Source: Arenicola marina
Taxonomy: Eukaryota > Annelida > Polychaeta > Arenicolidae
DNA: 64,000 nucleotides
Assembly (NCBI GenBank): GCA_964019135.1
Contig: OZ025248.1
Span: 67,834,119 to 67,898,118, forward strand
Reading direction: 5' to 3'
In this document: positions 12,501 to 25,384 of the stretch, one piece after another
Position numbering within the stretch: position 1 is the first letter of the stretch
Layout of the letters: every line of letters begins with the position of its first letter
The notes under the pieces: generated by a model
What the model was told of the DNA's origin: nothing
Seen by the model: only the letters and a program-made list of their open reading frames with translations
Database searches by the model: none
Translations under genes and position numbers: made by a program

Positions 12501-15480
12501 CGTACCCCCGCCCCCCTCTAACCCCTAACCCCTTTCCCTCATCCATCCACCCCACAGTACGCTTCCCTCGTGAAGTCCCCCCCCCCCGCCCTCACACACA
12601 CAGAGAGATACACATAGGTGGACGAGGCTAATGCATAATTCACCCTTCCATCAGGGGCTTAATTGACACCAGACAGGGTTAGAGACAGAACGCTAAATTT
12701 ACAATCGACCTCAATCTTGTCCGCGTAGTCTGCACGAAATTGTTGACATTCTTCGGGAGCCTCGATATGAAACACGACACACGTGATGTGGCATGACTGA
12801 CCCTGGGAGGGCGCTATCGATCCTGGAACCGACGGAAAGCCGAGGACCAGAGCTTCGACTTGGTGGATTGAAGAACTCACCAGGTTTAATCGCATGTTGA
12901 CATGCTCCGGTACCGAAGGGCAAACAGACTTTGCTGTCTGACGTAGGCGTCAACCATTGCGTATTGGGTTGCAACTTATTCCGAATTGATGAGACAATTA
13001 ATTTCAGACAAAAACAAAGCTACCTAGCTTTATTGGGCTCGAATAACAGCAAAGTTGGAGGGAAACATGACGTGACGTCACACTCTTCCTGGTAGAACAA
13101 GTCAGGAATAATTGTCACTCAAGTACCCGTCATTGTTTCGCACCCTCTCGGCTACCACTGGTGTCTAGAGGGTTGGTTTATCATCACGATCTTTTTGCAT
13201 GGGGCGGGGGGGGGGGCTATGTTCCATAGGTATGTTTTACGGTTTATCAACTCCTCCTTGCTGCACGTTTTAGGATAAAAATAAAGCTTCGATCAAGACA
13301 ATTCTGCCAAGCTGCAGGTAAAGTCTATTATGCCATAGAACAATTATCCCATGCTACAGATGTACTTTTTTTAAATTTCTTTCTTTATTTAAGCATCATT
13401 TTTTCAACGATATACTTTATGATAGAACTCTATGAACTTTATGATAGGGCTAGATGCAGATAAGTATAGATATAGATATAACTATCTTCCTTGCTACCAA
13501 CAAAACGTGTTTGATCGTGAAATCAGCTCTACCGTGCTACGGCTAAAGCCTTTTGTTTTACTATACACATAAACTTGTCCTGAGATAGATAAGTTCAGTT
13601 CTGCGATACACAAAACCCCGTCTGGGTCTCCATGAGTGTGATAAGTGGGTTCACTGTACCACTGCGGGCACAGCTAGCCGGGTACACTGAATGAAGGGCA
13701 CTTTGACGGAGTCGCAGAAATTGTTTCCGGCAAGTGTTTGTTTAAGCCGTAACGGCGAGTGGCTGACCTCCCCCCCCCCCTCCTCATTCCCCCACCGCTC
13801 ACCCCCATCACCCCACCGGCACCCCCCACATTCCCATCCTGTCAGCCACACGGAGCATTGTGAGTGCCTTCCAAGTGCATCAATCAATTAGCCCTCTAAA
13901 GAACGGCACGAGAGACAAAGATATGCTCGGCCAATGATTAAATTCCCCAGGTGACGCGTCGGCGGAAAACTGCATTCAACAGAGGTTTCCAATCAGCGAA
14001 TTCCCCAGACCCAAAGCAACAATTTAAGACAAGCGCTGCCAGCTGTTTTCCGTGTGTGTTTTTGTTCTATGTGTGCCATTCGCTTTTGCATTCGGGTGAT
14101 GTGTCCCTGGGTGCAGGTAGCAGACAATGCCTGGGAGGCTCAGGCGGTAGGGGTGCAGGTGTGGGGTTGTGGCGTGGTGGGGAGGTCGATCAAGGTCATT
14201 TGAGACGTTACAGTTAATGGGTTCGTTGTACCAGCTTCCAGGTACCAATAGTTCAAGAACCAAGCGTGGTCTAAAAACTCTTCAAGCCCGTAAACAAACT
14301 TGATCCAGGACATTTCAAATGCATTTTTTACCAAAGGGATTTTTCTGTCATTCAGCGCAGCCATTATGTGGGGTTTTTTTTCCAAACAAATACCTGAAGA
14401 CATTCTTTGCAATTAGAGTTTTAGCGTGAAGGTAGAAATGCGGCCGCCCTGGTGTTAAGGAAAAGCACCTATGCTCCCGCTCACCGACGTGTTGACTTTT
14501 CTGCTTGCGATCCCCAAAGACACAGAAGGCAAGGACACAGCTGCCAGTGAACCGGGGAAAACTGGCCATGACGTCACTGTTCCCACGAGGAGCAGATCAA
14601 ACATCCTGGTACTGGGCAGAATGAAGAGAAACCTAACGCCGTATATAGCGCATGCTCTGTCCGTCAAAGATAAGTGGGGAGTATCGTGTATAGGCCATAC
14701 CGTAAGAAGGAAGTCCCACAGGGCATGGCAGGACAGCAACGGACCACAAGGAGAAGACCCGGGAGATGTGAGTGACGTTCGACTTGTTTGATGAAACCGG
14801 AGGCGGGGCCTAGGGTACGACGGGTGGCATATCAATGCAGCACCAAAAACTGCTCTCGCACAGAGCTTTTACAGGTCAAGTGTCGCAAACTTAAGTCTGT
14901 CTTCCGCCATCCATGCTACCATCAAGGGGATGGATGACGGGTTAACCCGGCATCTTTATCAAGGAAACGAGTGGCTAGTGGGGGATCGGCAACGGTGACT
15001 GTAAAACGCAGTATACTTGATTTGAAATTAGGGCATTTTTTATTTTTGTTATATTTATTATTTCCAATATATTGACACATACAAATTAGGGCATTATAGT
15101 TTCCGCCGAAGTGTTCCCGCGCGCCGGCATGTCTTGAGATATGGCTCCATGAAAGCTGTCTCAGGACGGCAATAGGCCTACTGATTGGGGTTACACTGGT
15201 TCGATAAAGTCGCCTTCCAGGCCATTTTGGCGGTTCATTTACATAAGAAAGTCAAATTCTGTCACTCGGCAAGCTGTGCTGTCACCTACAATCGGCTTGG
15301 CCATAGAATTTAAGATTTAAAAGTACATAAATTGCAAGTCATTTGTGTCAAAATAAAAACAACAGGTTTTCTGCCACGAAAAACACTATTTCTTGAATGG
15401 ACGAGAAACTGGATTTCGCACATATGGACCGGTTTATCTGGCTCAAAACCTGGATTCTAGCACGACCGCCATAAATTTAA
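9513..15480. other. No gene recognised; C-rich tracts
   Basis: AT-rich to 10,300, then mixed. C-runs of 10-15 near 11962, 12030, 12580 and 13771 and a G-run near 13206. CTCF-like cores at 10463 and 11461. Open frames around 11.8-12.4 kb are Pro/Gly-rich shadows of these tracts. Confidence 0.5.
10796..10905. repeat. 18-bp tandem repeat
   Basis: Units of the type taactggtataaacggtc, with alternating aactgg/aaccgg and aaacgg, about six copies. Gives a Pro/Phe/Val-repeat frame on the minus strand that I do not regard as a gene. Confidence 0.85.
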
Positions 15481-15484
15481 GGGG

Positions 15485-15509
15485 AAATGTTATTCGTCGA
15501 ATAACATTT
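15485..15509. other. Perfect 12-bp palindrome with one central base
   Basis: aaatgttattcg t cgaataacattt. Twenty-five bases, fully symmetric apart from the centre. Could be a dimeric protein-binding site or a transposon scar. Confidence 0.85.
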
Positions 15510-15624
15510 TTCAAATTCCTTCCTGTTTTTCTCTTTGCTTTGTTTTTGGTAGAACATAGTTGACAGCTCATACTTTCGGCGAATGACATCTTGTCACCGT
15601 TAGGAGGGAAAAATGTTGTTATGA

Positions 15625-15925
15625 TCTTTAAAATGGCCGCGGCTGTACCTTACTTGCAATAATTTGGCTCAAAATAAACGTAGAGGAGAGCAACAAATTT
15701 AAAATCATAGTAGTGATTTATGTAGCTGAATCTAGTTTAGAATCTTGCGGAGAACAATATGCAATATCGTTGGTGTGACGAAATTTTAAATGGCCGCGGC
15801 TGTACCTTACTTGCAATAATTTGGCTCAAAACGAACCTAGAGGAGAATAGCAAATTTAAAATCATAACAGTGATTTATGTAGCTGAACTTATCTAGTTTA
15901 GAATCTTGCGGAGAATAACATGCAA
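15625..15925. repeat. Direct tandem duplication, about 155 bp, two copies
   Basis: aaaatggccgcggctgtacc through gaatcttgcggagaa occurs at about 15629-15760 and again at about 15787-15925, with scattered differences and a small insertion. No coding potential seen. Confidence 0.9.
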
Positions 15926-18590
15926 TGCAATTTTTATAAAGGTGGATAATCTTTATAAGCCCTACGTTGTGTATTTACATAAAACATTCCTTAATATTTT
16001 ATTCCACTGGATTCTTTGAGTAGAAAAATACATTTAATTTAGATTAATTTAGCTACAAAGATAATGATGTCCAGTTCATTATGGGCCAAATTATTCTTCA
16101 CACTGTTATTGGGTTGTTATTCAAACATCTTGAAATGTCGTCTTGCAAAGATATCTCCAACGGTGACAAGATGTTATTCGCCGTAAATAGGATCACGGGC
16201 ATCTCTGTACTACCAGAAACAGCAAAAATGTAACGTCGCTTACGCCCCAAAACCCCATTCGGCTCCTTGACTAGAACGTACAAAAAAGGCTTTAGACGAA
16301 TAAAAAGAAATTGCAAAAAAAGTATCACATTTTTCAACGTTGGGTATTCTATTCCCGCTGTCCAAGAACCCGCTACAAAAGAATGGCAATGTAGGCTTCT
16401 GTAAGGCACAAAATCGTTACTGCGAAGAAAAATCGGTAATTTTTCAGGAACTAATTAAATCGGTTGTCTTATGTGACGGTCACGTGCAAGGTGTGCTATT
16501 TATAGCATCTTCCGAGAAATAAATAGCTGTTCGTTACATTCCAGGGAAACATTTCAACGGTGAAATGGAGACAAATAGCTCTTGGCTTTGGCGCTGGTTT
16601 GGATACGCATGGTTGGGCGGCCGGGGGAGTGGGGGCGGGAGGGTGGATGGGTGGTGGGATGGGGATTTGCACCCATAGAAGCCTCTCTCCCATCACACCC
16701 AGAACTCGTTTTCTGAGAATCCATCTGAGTTCTCCTAAAGCCAGGTAGCTTAGTATGTATCCTCACCTTTAGAGGTATGCGGTAGACATGCGGTTGCAAC
16801 CCTGACCAGGGTTGTCTAGCACCGTTATCAATCACAGTGCCCCCCTCCCCTCCTCCCACCGACCTCCCCCCACGCCATCGAGCACATTGAGCAGAAAAAG
16901 TTCCGGCGCAGTCATGGTCTCACATCTCACATTCCCTCCTACAACACCCTCCTCACCTCCCTTCCCCCAACAGCAGCCGACAAAAACAGGCGCTTCTAAA
17001 ATGTTTCTTTGAATCATGACTGTCCAATTCCCTAACTGTTAGATTGGTCGACCCCTCGTGGGGGGTGTGGGGGGGCAGGGTAACCTTAACAGTAACGCCC
17101 CTATCCCCCCACTCGCAAAATAAACCACCCCCAGCCCCATAACACGCTTCGCACGCTTCTCTGCCACAAAACTACGAGATATACGGGGGACATATTTAAG
17201 AGAGGCGGTGTCTCACAGAGATGCAGTCCACAAACGCTCCCACTGTTTACCCATCCAAGCCCAGTATTCCCAGATTTCGTCCAAATGAAAACCAGACGTG
17301 CTACGGTTAATGCGGTTTGCTCTCAGGCAGTGCGATCTCCTACCACCAGATGGCGCCTTTCAAGTAGAATGTATACACAGAGAAGTCATTGTGTCTGTAC
17401 GACAACAAACCCATATTGTCTGAGTATTGTCACGCTACTAAGTGTTCGTGAATCCCTGATTATATCTGTTTCTGTGGGCATGATCCTCATCAAAATAATG
17501 TAGTCTTTACAGATCACCTATTATTATTAGGAATCATCCTGGAAAGAAGGAAAATCCGTAGTAGTGGTAGGGCTGAATTTGAACATATATACTGTAAAAT
17601 CTGGTTTGCCATCAAAGGTGGGTGGAACTCCCCCCCCCCCCCCAACTCCCCCTCCTCCATCAAGGAGATGTTAAGGACTGTGTCGACAGTCGACAGTTTT
17701 TCCATGACGCTTATTGCCCCCCCCCCCCCCGATCGCATGCTTTTTAGAGCAGAGACCACTCCCTCCCCCCTCTGTCGCACCCCCCCCCCCTTTTCCTAGA
17801 TCTGCTAATTCACATTAGTTATGTGCGACTCGGGTGTCTCATCCCGCATTTGGAGTTTGATTGATCTTCGATACTAAAAGTCGGATCTGAGTAACCGACA
17901 TATTAATTTGAGACTATACGCCATCTATCGACGAGCGACTGAACCGTAGTGACAAGAAATTAGGACGTTTAATGTGTGAACTTAGGGGGGGAAGGGGCGA
18001 GAGAAATCGTTCTCTCTAAGGCATCTTATAGTAGAATTAACCTCCCTCCCCCTTCTAAAATTAGTTGTTTCCTCGTAACATGGCGTGTGATATATGAAAG
18101 TGTATGAAGTAATTAAAAAGAGATAACCCGTGTGTTAACATTGCGGTTTCTAACGCTAAGAAACCCTGCAATCCATGTCGTAATGCAGACAGACGTGAAA
18201 CTAAAACGTGAGATAACAAAAGCGATATTGGGGTTGTAGTCAGCTCACATCCTATTTATATCTCCTCCAAAGATAATTTCATTGGGTCATCTTAACAGAC
18301 GCCCGTTCATATCTCAGCAAAACATCTCCTTGGCTACGGGCTTTACGACCTACAATCTGTTCCTCGGTCGTTTGCTAGATACTTGTGTTCCATATCTATG
18401 GTTGGTGAACGGGACCAAAGTCCCCGAGGGCGGCCATGCGACCACCGTTCAGAGCATCTCGCCATCAGCCAAACGGACGGATGTCTGAATCTCGAGATTT
18501 CATGAAAATGGGTCAATAGCAGCGTACGAATGAGTGTCGTTTCAGCCAGCCCAGACCGTCCAGCGCGTCGATAAAGGCAATGATTTTTTT
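15926..18590. other. No gene recognised; C-rich tracts
   Basis: C-runs near 17630, 17717 and 17780, and one strong CTCF-like motif. No coding signal. Confidence 0.5.
17343..17357 (+). promoter_or_regulatory. CTCF-core-like motif
   Basis: CCACCAGATGGCGCC, an excellent match to the bilaterian CTCF core (CCANNAGRKGGCGC). Binding is an inference. Confidence 0.45.
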
Positions 18591-18599
18591 AATTCTTTT

Positions 18600-18780
18600 T
18601 TTAAAGAAGTAGTCATGGTATTCGCAAACTGCTATAAAACAGATAATACAACATTACATCATCAGGTATATCCCATTATTCGATCAAGTAAAGTAGCAAT
18701 GTGATATTGCTTTAATATTCTAAAAACTTTAACTCTAAAATTTATTTCGGCATTAAAGAAACCATAACAATATTGCACTA
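18600..18780. repeat. Dispersed repeat, copy 1
   Basis: Starts after a T-rich run. gtcatggtattcgcaaactg and the following 150 bases match 32970-33125 closely. The T-run at the left suggests a retroelement tail on the minus strand, so it may be a LINE 3' end, but no coding sequence is attached. Confidence 0.75.
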
Positions 18781-19900
18781 TAAAGGCGATGATGATCACT
18801 CGATGAAGTGACCGTATAGAGTAAAACTCCAGGGGCGGATCCAGGGGGGGGGGAGGGGGCGAACCGGCCCCGGCCCCCAGATCCACACATGTGCGATCAC
18901 TGGGCGCTTTTAGGCCGTCCAGGGGACGGTCTATGCGTCCTGTGGTCGCCGGGGACAATCAACGCATTCCTCTGTTTGCCCTGGTGGACGATGTGGCCGT
19001 TTACGATGGCCCCAAACGCCGGCCGTTAACGCGGGGCCCGCGAGGAAGGACGCTTTGGACAGCTGCAGGTGGTTCGGCTGCTTCCTCTCCAAACATGGCT
19101 GCGCGTAACGACCCTCACGTCACGCCGCCCCCCCCCCCCCTACCCCTCCCCCCCCACCCCTCACTCCCTGCTCTCCTTGCACACCCATGCCATTCTCTAA
19201 CCTGCCCCATCCCCACCCAGCCGCAGCAAGCATGGTGGTAGATCCTAATAGTATTAGACCTATAAACAATGGCCACAAAAGCCCTACACAACCATACCTA
19301 CCCCCTCCCCTCCTCCTTCACACCAATTTACACCAGCAGCCTGACTACCACCTCCCCCACCCCCCCCTCAACATCATTCCACCCCCCACACCCCCACCCA
19401 TGCACCATGCACCCCCAACCACCGTGTTCTCTCGCAAGCCAAACACCGTGCCTGTACCACCCCCCCCCCCCCCTCCGCGCCCCATCCCAACGCACTCGAC
19501 ACATCAGGACATGAGCCGCCATTACAGACCCACAATAACCACGTGACCTTGTGCGACCAACGAGCGTCCTTGTCTCTGGGGGTTGGCGCCGCCATCCCGG
19601 GGTTCTCCAGAAGGCAATAAGCGGACACAGCTGAAGAGCGGCCGCCGGTGTAACCAACGGGAACCACACACAGCTTTACGGACCCCTCAGCTAACGGGTC
19701 ATCGTGGGACTGGCCGCCATTGCTGTGGCACAAATTAAGACCTTTGGCCGATCGCAAGGATGGTTTACACGGTCCCTTGACATTTTTCCCCAATTAGCCA
19801 AAGTTTAGTCAGTCAGTCAGTCCTTGATTGGGGGGGGGGGGTACCTTTTCCGATTGGCATCCAGGTGTTATAGACTCGATATTCGCGATATCATCATTAA

Positions 19901-20384
19901 AGCAATATATTCCGTAATTGTTTTTACTCTTCTCCATGTCAAATTAATATATTCTGTCTTGAATTTAAATCCTCAAAGCCCGTGGCTATCCGGAGAGATC
20001 GAATTTGTTTTCCGGAGCAGAAGAGTTGGTGGCCGGCTTTATATTCCTACGCGCCTGTTCGCTGTTCGGTTGGGTCATCAATAAAACGCGGAAAACTTCG
20101 GAAAACTTCTTCGCGACGGAAATTCCGAAGTTTTCCGCAGTATTTCGCAGGTATTCTGCAAGTATTCCGCGTTTTATTGAGGCCCCTTCGGTATTCTGTA
20201 TGATGTCGACCGCGGCTCGCCAGGATGTCTGCGCGCGATATAAATAAACCGCGTAGTTTTATGTTAAGATTGTTGTTTTACAGACTCAAAGAGATAAATA
20301 ATATATGCATCATAATTTTAAGATACTTTTAGTCTTGATGGTAAAGTGTAAAAAATCTAAGATGGCGCATGTTAGTATATTGCT
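19901..20384. mobile_element. Second copy of the TTAA-flanked MITE (with nested insertion)
   Basis: Same terminal sequence (ttaaAGCAATATA at the left, TATATTGCTttaa at the right) and same interior as the copy at 38350, in the same orientation. TTAA at 19897-19900 and 20385-20388. It is 484 bp because a 116-bp element plus a 6-bp duplication is nested in it. Without these it is 362 bp. Confidence 0.9.
20071..20186. mobile_element. Nested 116-bp palindromic MITE
   Basis: Near-perfect terminal inverted repeats containing TCAATAAAACGCGGA, with ttcggt duplicated on both sides (20065-20070 and 20187-20192). The other copy of the host MITE has a single ttcggt at the matching position (38522-38527), which is an empty-site confirmation. 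The interior (aaaacttcggaaaac...) is also partly palindromic. Confidence 0.92.
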
Positions 20385-20388
20385 TTAA

Positions 20389-22015
20389 GGCTTTTTGTCG
20401 CGCCCAGCTTTTAATGTCCTTATCTTGGAGATTCGATATTGCTCTCCCTAATTCTTTGGGATTCGCGATTCAGAGGGGGTATTCTCGCCACCCCCATCAG
20501 ATCAAACAGACTCAAATCATTATAAATTGTACAACTAATGTAACACACAATAAGATTTAGTACACATTTTGATTCTGCAACAGAACCGTTTACCTTATTT
20601 TTAAAATGTTCACGGAGATAATGGAATGACCCATAAAGCATTGTTCCCATAGGAAATGTGGCGCTGATACGCTTATAAGTAAGTATACAGTGTGCACGTG
20701 ACGCTCCCCCCCCCCCCCTCCCCCTCCACCCCCATTCCTATCTCCCCTATCACCATCCTATGGCTTCGTGTGAGCGCCATTAAGTCGTATATCATTATTT
20801 GCTGAAAACATGAAAACATCAAAAGGCATTCATTTTTATGCCGAATTTATGCTGCAAAATTTGATAATATACCCTGTAACTATCTTATTTTTGATATATA
20901 TTATAATTAATCATTTTATTCGTAGAAGACTTCTGAATGATAGGTTTTAATTAAACAACTAAAGACGCACGAGATTGCACTCAATAATCCTGGTTGCACT
21001 CGGGTTGACCGCGACACTTCAGGAAACAAAAACAGACAGGGTTCACAAAGGAGACGATAATATAACCAATCAGACTCGGACAGCATTTGGGGAGATGAGG
21101 ACGGATGGGGGGAGGGTGAAGGGGGTGGGTAAAGGGGGAGGGGGTTATTACATCGTTCCAATCATTGCATATTTCGAGATGAGATGGATTGACTGCATAT
21201 TGTGGCTGCCGCAGTATCTACGACGACGACAGGGTGATCTATCAGTCTCGTGGTCGACTGACTTCTCGGGGTCGACACGGGGTGGTGTCGGGGCGGGGGG
21301 GGGGGGCGTGGGGCTGTCCGCTGGCCACGGCTACATTACCTCTTAATGACACATCACATTGTAGTTGCATTGTATATGTGCGATCAGTTCTTTCCTCATG
21401 GCAGTTACCAATCTATTTACTGCACCCCCCCCCCCCCCACCTCCCCTTCCCATTACCGCGGGGTTTTTTTCTCCTAACTTGCTGATTATAATTACTAGGA
21501 AGATCTGGACGGAGCAACGGATTGCATGCCGCAAACCCTCGGAATTTAACACCCCACGTGACGGAATAGCCATGTCTCTCGCGATAAGGTGTCGTCGATC
21601 CTGGGTGTGACGTCACCGCCCCCAAGTGACCCCGCCCCCGTTGGGTGGAGCCACTGAAGCGCGGGATACAGGATTACCCGTCTCAGCGCACCACTTAACA
21701 AGGGTCACACGCCACGTGGCCCCCAGAACAAAGGCCACCCACCCCTCCCCACCACTCCCCATCCCCCCGTATCAATCTCCCGCCGCGGCGACCAGCCTAA
21801 AGAGGCCCGTACCGGGCGGGCCTGGTGGCTAAAATTAGAACCAAAGCCATAGGGTGAAAACTGTCCAACTGAGCGATATGTCGCCGGGTTCCCCTGGTGC
21901 TGGTCCGCGAGGTATGATCGGTGATTGTCGTTAAACACGTTCGCTCATCAACGGTATAAACTGTTATTTTCGTTGCTCCTATCTGAAACGGTACGTTGGT
22001 GTAATGTCAATTCAG
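20389..22015. other. No gene recognised; C- and G-rich tracts
   Basis: C-runs near 20706 and 21425 and a G-run near 21294. No exon-like open frame with splice sites that I trust. Confidence 0.5.
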
Positions 22016-22022
22016 GATTGAC

Positions 22023-22232
22023 ACCTGAAAGCCTAACGGCACGTGGATCCGCGGTTCGAGCCCCGCGCTGTGGCCATGTCTGTGTTGTCGCTGGATAAAG
22101 ATCCCATGTCCTTATTCGCAAAGAGTAGAGGGTTACCCCCGGGGACATGGCTCCACTCTCCCTTCCTTTTCCCATTGACGCTATATGACCAAAAGTGGTT
22201 AAAGCTTCCTGAATATACAACGAACCAATCGC
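22023..22232 (+). mobile_element. tRNA-derived SINE, 5'-truncated copy
   Basis: Begins inside the family consensus after the A box and keeps the B box (GGTTCGAGCCCC, 22053-22064), body and tail. Flanked by gattgac (22016-22022 and 22233-22239). A 49-bp minisatellite starts about 210 bases downstream. Confidence 0.88.
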
Positions 22233-22445
22233 GATTGACTAAAAAGACGCAGTGATTACACTCAAACTGACATGAAATGTCTTCAGAATCTCAAAAATTA
22301 TTCAACAGGCAAATGGCGATACCAAAATTACGACGTGCGAGACGGTAGCGATCAGAAAAATGACGAGACTTAATACACCAATGCAGCGTCTTCATAATGT
22401 TGTTGATTAAACAAGACTGATTACCGGGAGACATTCGGGTCAATA

Positions 22446-23392
22446 TACATACCGGATTCCGGTCGAGCCCCGGTACAAAGTTGGACTTGGGCTGTCGATA
22501 CCGGATTCCGGTCGAGCCCCGGTACAAAGTGGGACTTGGGCTGTCGATACCGGATTCCGGTCGAGCCCCGGTACAAAGATGGACTTGGGCTGTCGATACC
22601 GGATTCCGGTCGAGCCCCGGTACAAAGTTGGACTTGGGCTGTCGATACCGGATTCCGGTCGAGCCCCGGTACAAAGTTGGACTTGGGCTGTCGATACCGG
22701 ATTCCGGTCGAGCCCCGGTACAAAGTGGGACTTGGGCTGTCGATACCGGATTCCGGTCGAGCCCCGGTACAAAGATGGACTTGGGCTGTCGATACCGGAT
22801 TCCGGTCGAGCCCCGGTACAAAGTTGGACTTGGGCTGTCGATATCGGATTCCGGTCGAGCCCCGGTACAAAGTTGGACTTGGGCTGTCGATACCGGATTC
22901 CGGTCGAGCCCCGATACAAAGTTGGACTTGGGATGTCGATACCTGACTCCGGTCGAGCCCCGGTACAAAGTTGGACTTGGGCTGTCGATACCGGATTCCG
23001 GTCGAGCCCCGGTACAAAGTTGGACTTGGGCTGTCGATACCGGATTCCGGTCGAGCCCCGGTACAAAGTTGGACTTGGGCTGTCGATACCGGATTCCGGT
23101 CGAGCCCCGGTACAAAGTTGGACTTGGGCTGTCGATACCGGATTCCGGTCGAGCCCCGGTACAAAGTTGGACTTGGGCTGTCGATACCGGATTCCGGTCG
23201 AGCCCCGGTACAAAGTTGGACTTGGGATGTCGATACCGGATTCCGGTCGAGCCCCGGTACAAAGTGGGACTTGGGCTGTCGATACCTGATTCCGGTCGAC
23301 CCCCCGGCCCCCTCCCCCCCCCCCCAGGCACAAAGTGGGAATTGGGCTGTCGATACCGGATTCTGGTCAAGCCCCGGTACAAAGTGGGACAC
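22446..23392. repeat. 49-bp minisatellite, about 19 units
   Basis: Unit tcgataccggattccggtcg then agccccggtacaaagttgg and acttgggctg. Each unit contains TACCGG...CCGGTA and can fold into a small hairpin. Units are nearly identical (differences gttgg/gtggg/gatgg, gggctg/gggatg), so the array is young or homogenised. One unit near 23300 is replaced by a C-rich tract. Because 49 is not a multiple of three and the units lack stops, all frames are open for up to 374 codons. These are artefacts. Confidence 0.96.
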
Positions 23393-25322
23393 CAGGATCC
23401 GCGCGCCTGAGGCATCAGTTCGGAGCCTGCTTTTCTGATCCCGAAGACATGTACGACGAGGAGGAAGCCGACGTTGGAATCCCGACGGCGCGGTTGTCGG
23501 CGGCCTACCGTCGTGTCTGCTGACCTGAACTCTCTGAGAACGCTACTAACAGTTTTGTGGTATTTACAGGGTTGGTGCCTCCCGCCTCCTCCTCCTCCTC
23601 CTCCTCCTCCTCCCTGGTTACCGTAGCACTACGCACGACGCGTAGTACGTAACATAAGGGCGCGGGTTTAGTATGTCAGACAGCTGCAGCCACGCGCCCG
23701 CCCCCCTGGGAGCCGTCATGTCACGCAGCGGAACATACATCTTCACAAACTGACGTGGGACAAACGGGCTGGAAAAACAACTATGTTACTTCCAGATGGT
23801 GGGTCGATGAGGGTTAGCATGAAGGGAAAGTAGAATTGTTTCAACGCAGGGTTAAGATTGGCCTATTTATGCCAAGTTGGTATTGCTAAAAGCTAGAGAA
23901 TGGTGAATCAATTGGCAGGTTATGCCGTCATTCAATTTGTTTTCCTCGATGTATTTTCGTTCTTCGTCATTCATTCTAGAGGTAGCCTTTACATTATCAA
24001 ATTGAATATCAAAAATTGTTTTTAATTTCACGGTAATAGCACATAACAGCCTTGACCACACATCACCACGGTATACACAAGATGATTGCTTGTGCAGAGT
24101 CCCTACAGACCGAGTCTGCTGCAGGCTGACCACAAATATAACATGAAATGACTTGCGACCCTGCCTAAACCGCGTTTGCAGCACCTAGTACTGGACGATC
24201 GACATATATCAGCTTGAGAATCGCTCAGCAACACATAATTAATTAAATATCGACCCTTTTCGATAACTTCCATCACCTTTTAACCCCGTGTAACATCAAT
24301 AGACGATCGGCCAAATAAGCAAATATTGTGGGACGCAGTTGGCTTTTTCATCGACGGAAAAGGATAAATTGCTCCATGAGAACCTAGATATAGGTTACAT
24401 AGTAACATAGCGGCATGTTACTCCAATACATTGTCAATTTATTTCCTATATATCCCACCTTGGAGAAAAAAATCTTTCATAATATATAACAATGTTATAT
24501 TATTCATCAACAAGGAGTAGTAATATTCATATGAGAGCTACAATAAAGATATAGTCACGGTTATAAAGTTGTGAGATGATAATTGGAAGCAATACGGAGC
24601 CCCGGTATTTCCATTGTGCGCAGCAACAAGTTTCCTACGCCCCACCACAATATGGCCGCCGAGACATCTTAATAAACATGTCATCGCCGACAACACGTGC
24701 CACGAATCATGTAAACAAGACTGGTACCAAAACTGATAGAGCATTAATAACATGTTTCACAAACAAAAGTGCGCTGTTATATTCCATGGTGACCACGGTG
24801 CCTGGTGACGCAGATGAAGGACATTAAAACGAGTCCCATTTCAGACAAAAATAAAGAGGCCGTGCCTAAACAGTTATGTGTAAAATTGTAGTGACGTATA
24901 TTTGACATCCATCCAGGCTTTTGAAGATAACCTCAGCCACTCTGAAAGGCCCCCAGCGCCAAGGTTCTAAAGGGAAGGGATGAGCTGTGGATATGAATGG
25001 CGGGCTGGCGTCAATGCCCGCCCGTCGCTGCGAGTTGTCAGGTGCTGCCCGCCCCGTCCATTCACCGAGACAATGTGGCGGTGGGTGATAGGAGGCGACG
25101 GAAAGATCACTGCCCCCCCCCACCCCTTCCCCAACCCCCCCTCAAGCTCTGTGGCCCTAGCGGAAATAGCTGCCCGACTGACCCCCGTTGGAATCGGAAG
25201 GGACACATCCAGAGCCATTTGGTCTCCAGGGGGCGCCTCCAGGACCAATATTTGTCGTCGACGACTGGCTGGAGCGTAGTTCCGAACCCGGGGGTCCGAA
25301 CAGCGTCTGTATGTAGGCCCAC

Positions 25323-25384
25323 CACGCCAGCGGCCCACCACCACGCCAGCGGCCCACCACCACGCCAGCGGCCCACCACGCCGG
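25323..25384. repeat. 19-bp tandem repeat
   Basis: Three to four copies of cacgccagcggcccaccac. Confidence 0.88.

Noticed and set aside
22446..23392. CRISPR-like array
   Set aside because: Units are directly adjacent with no unique spacers, and the context is a eukaryotic genome.
22291..23438. Overlapping open frames of up to 374 codons on both strands
   Set aside because: They are reading frames of the stop-free 49-bp minisatellite. Every frame and both strands are open because 49 is not divisible by three.
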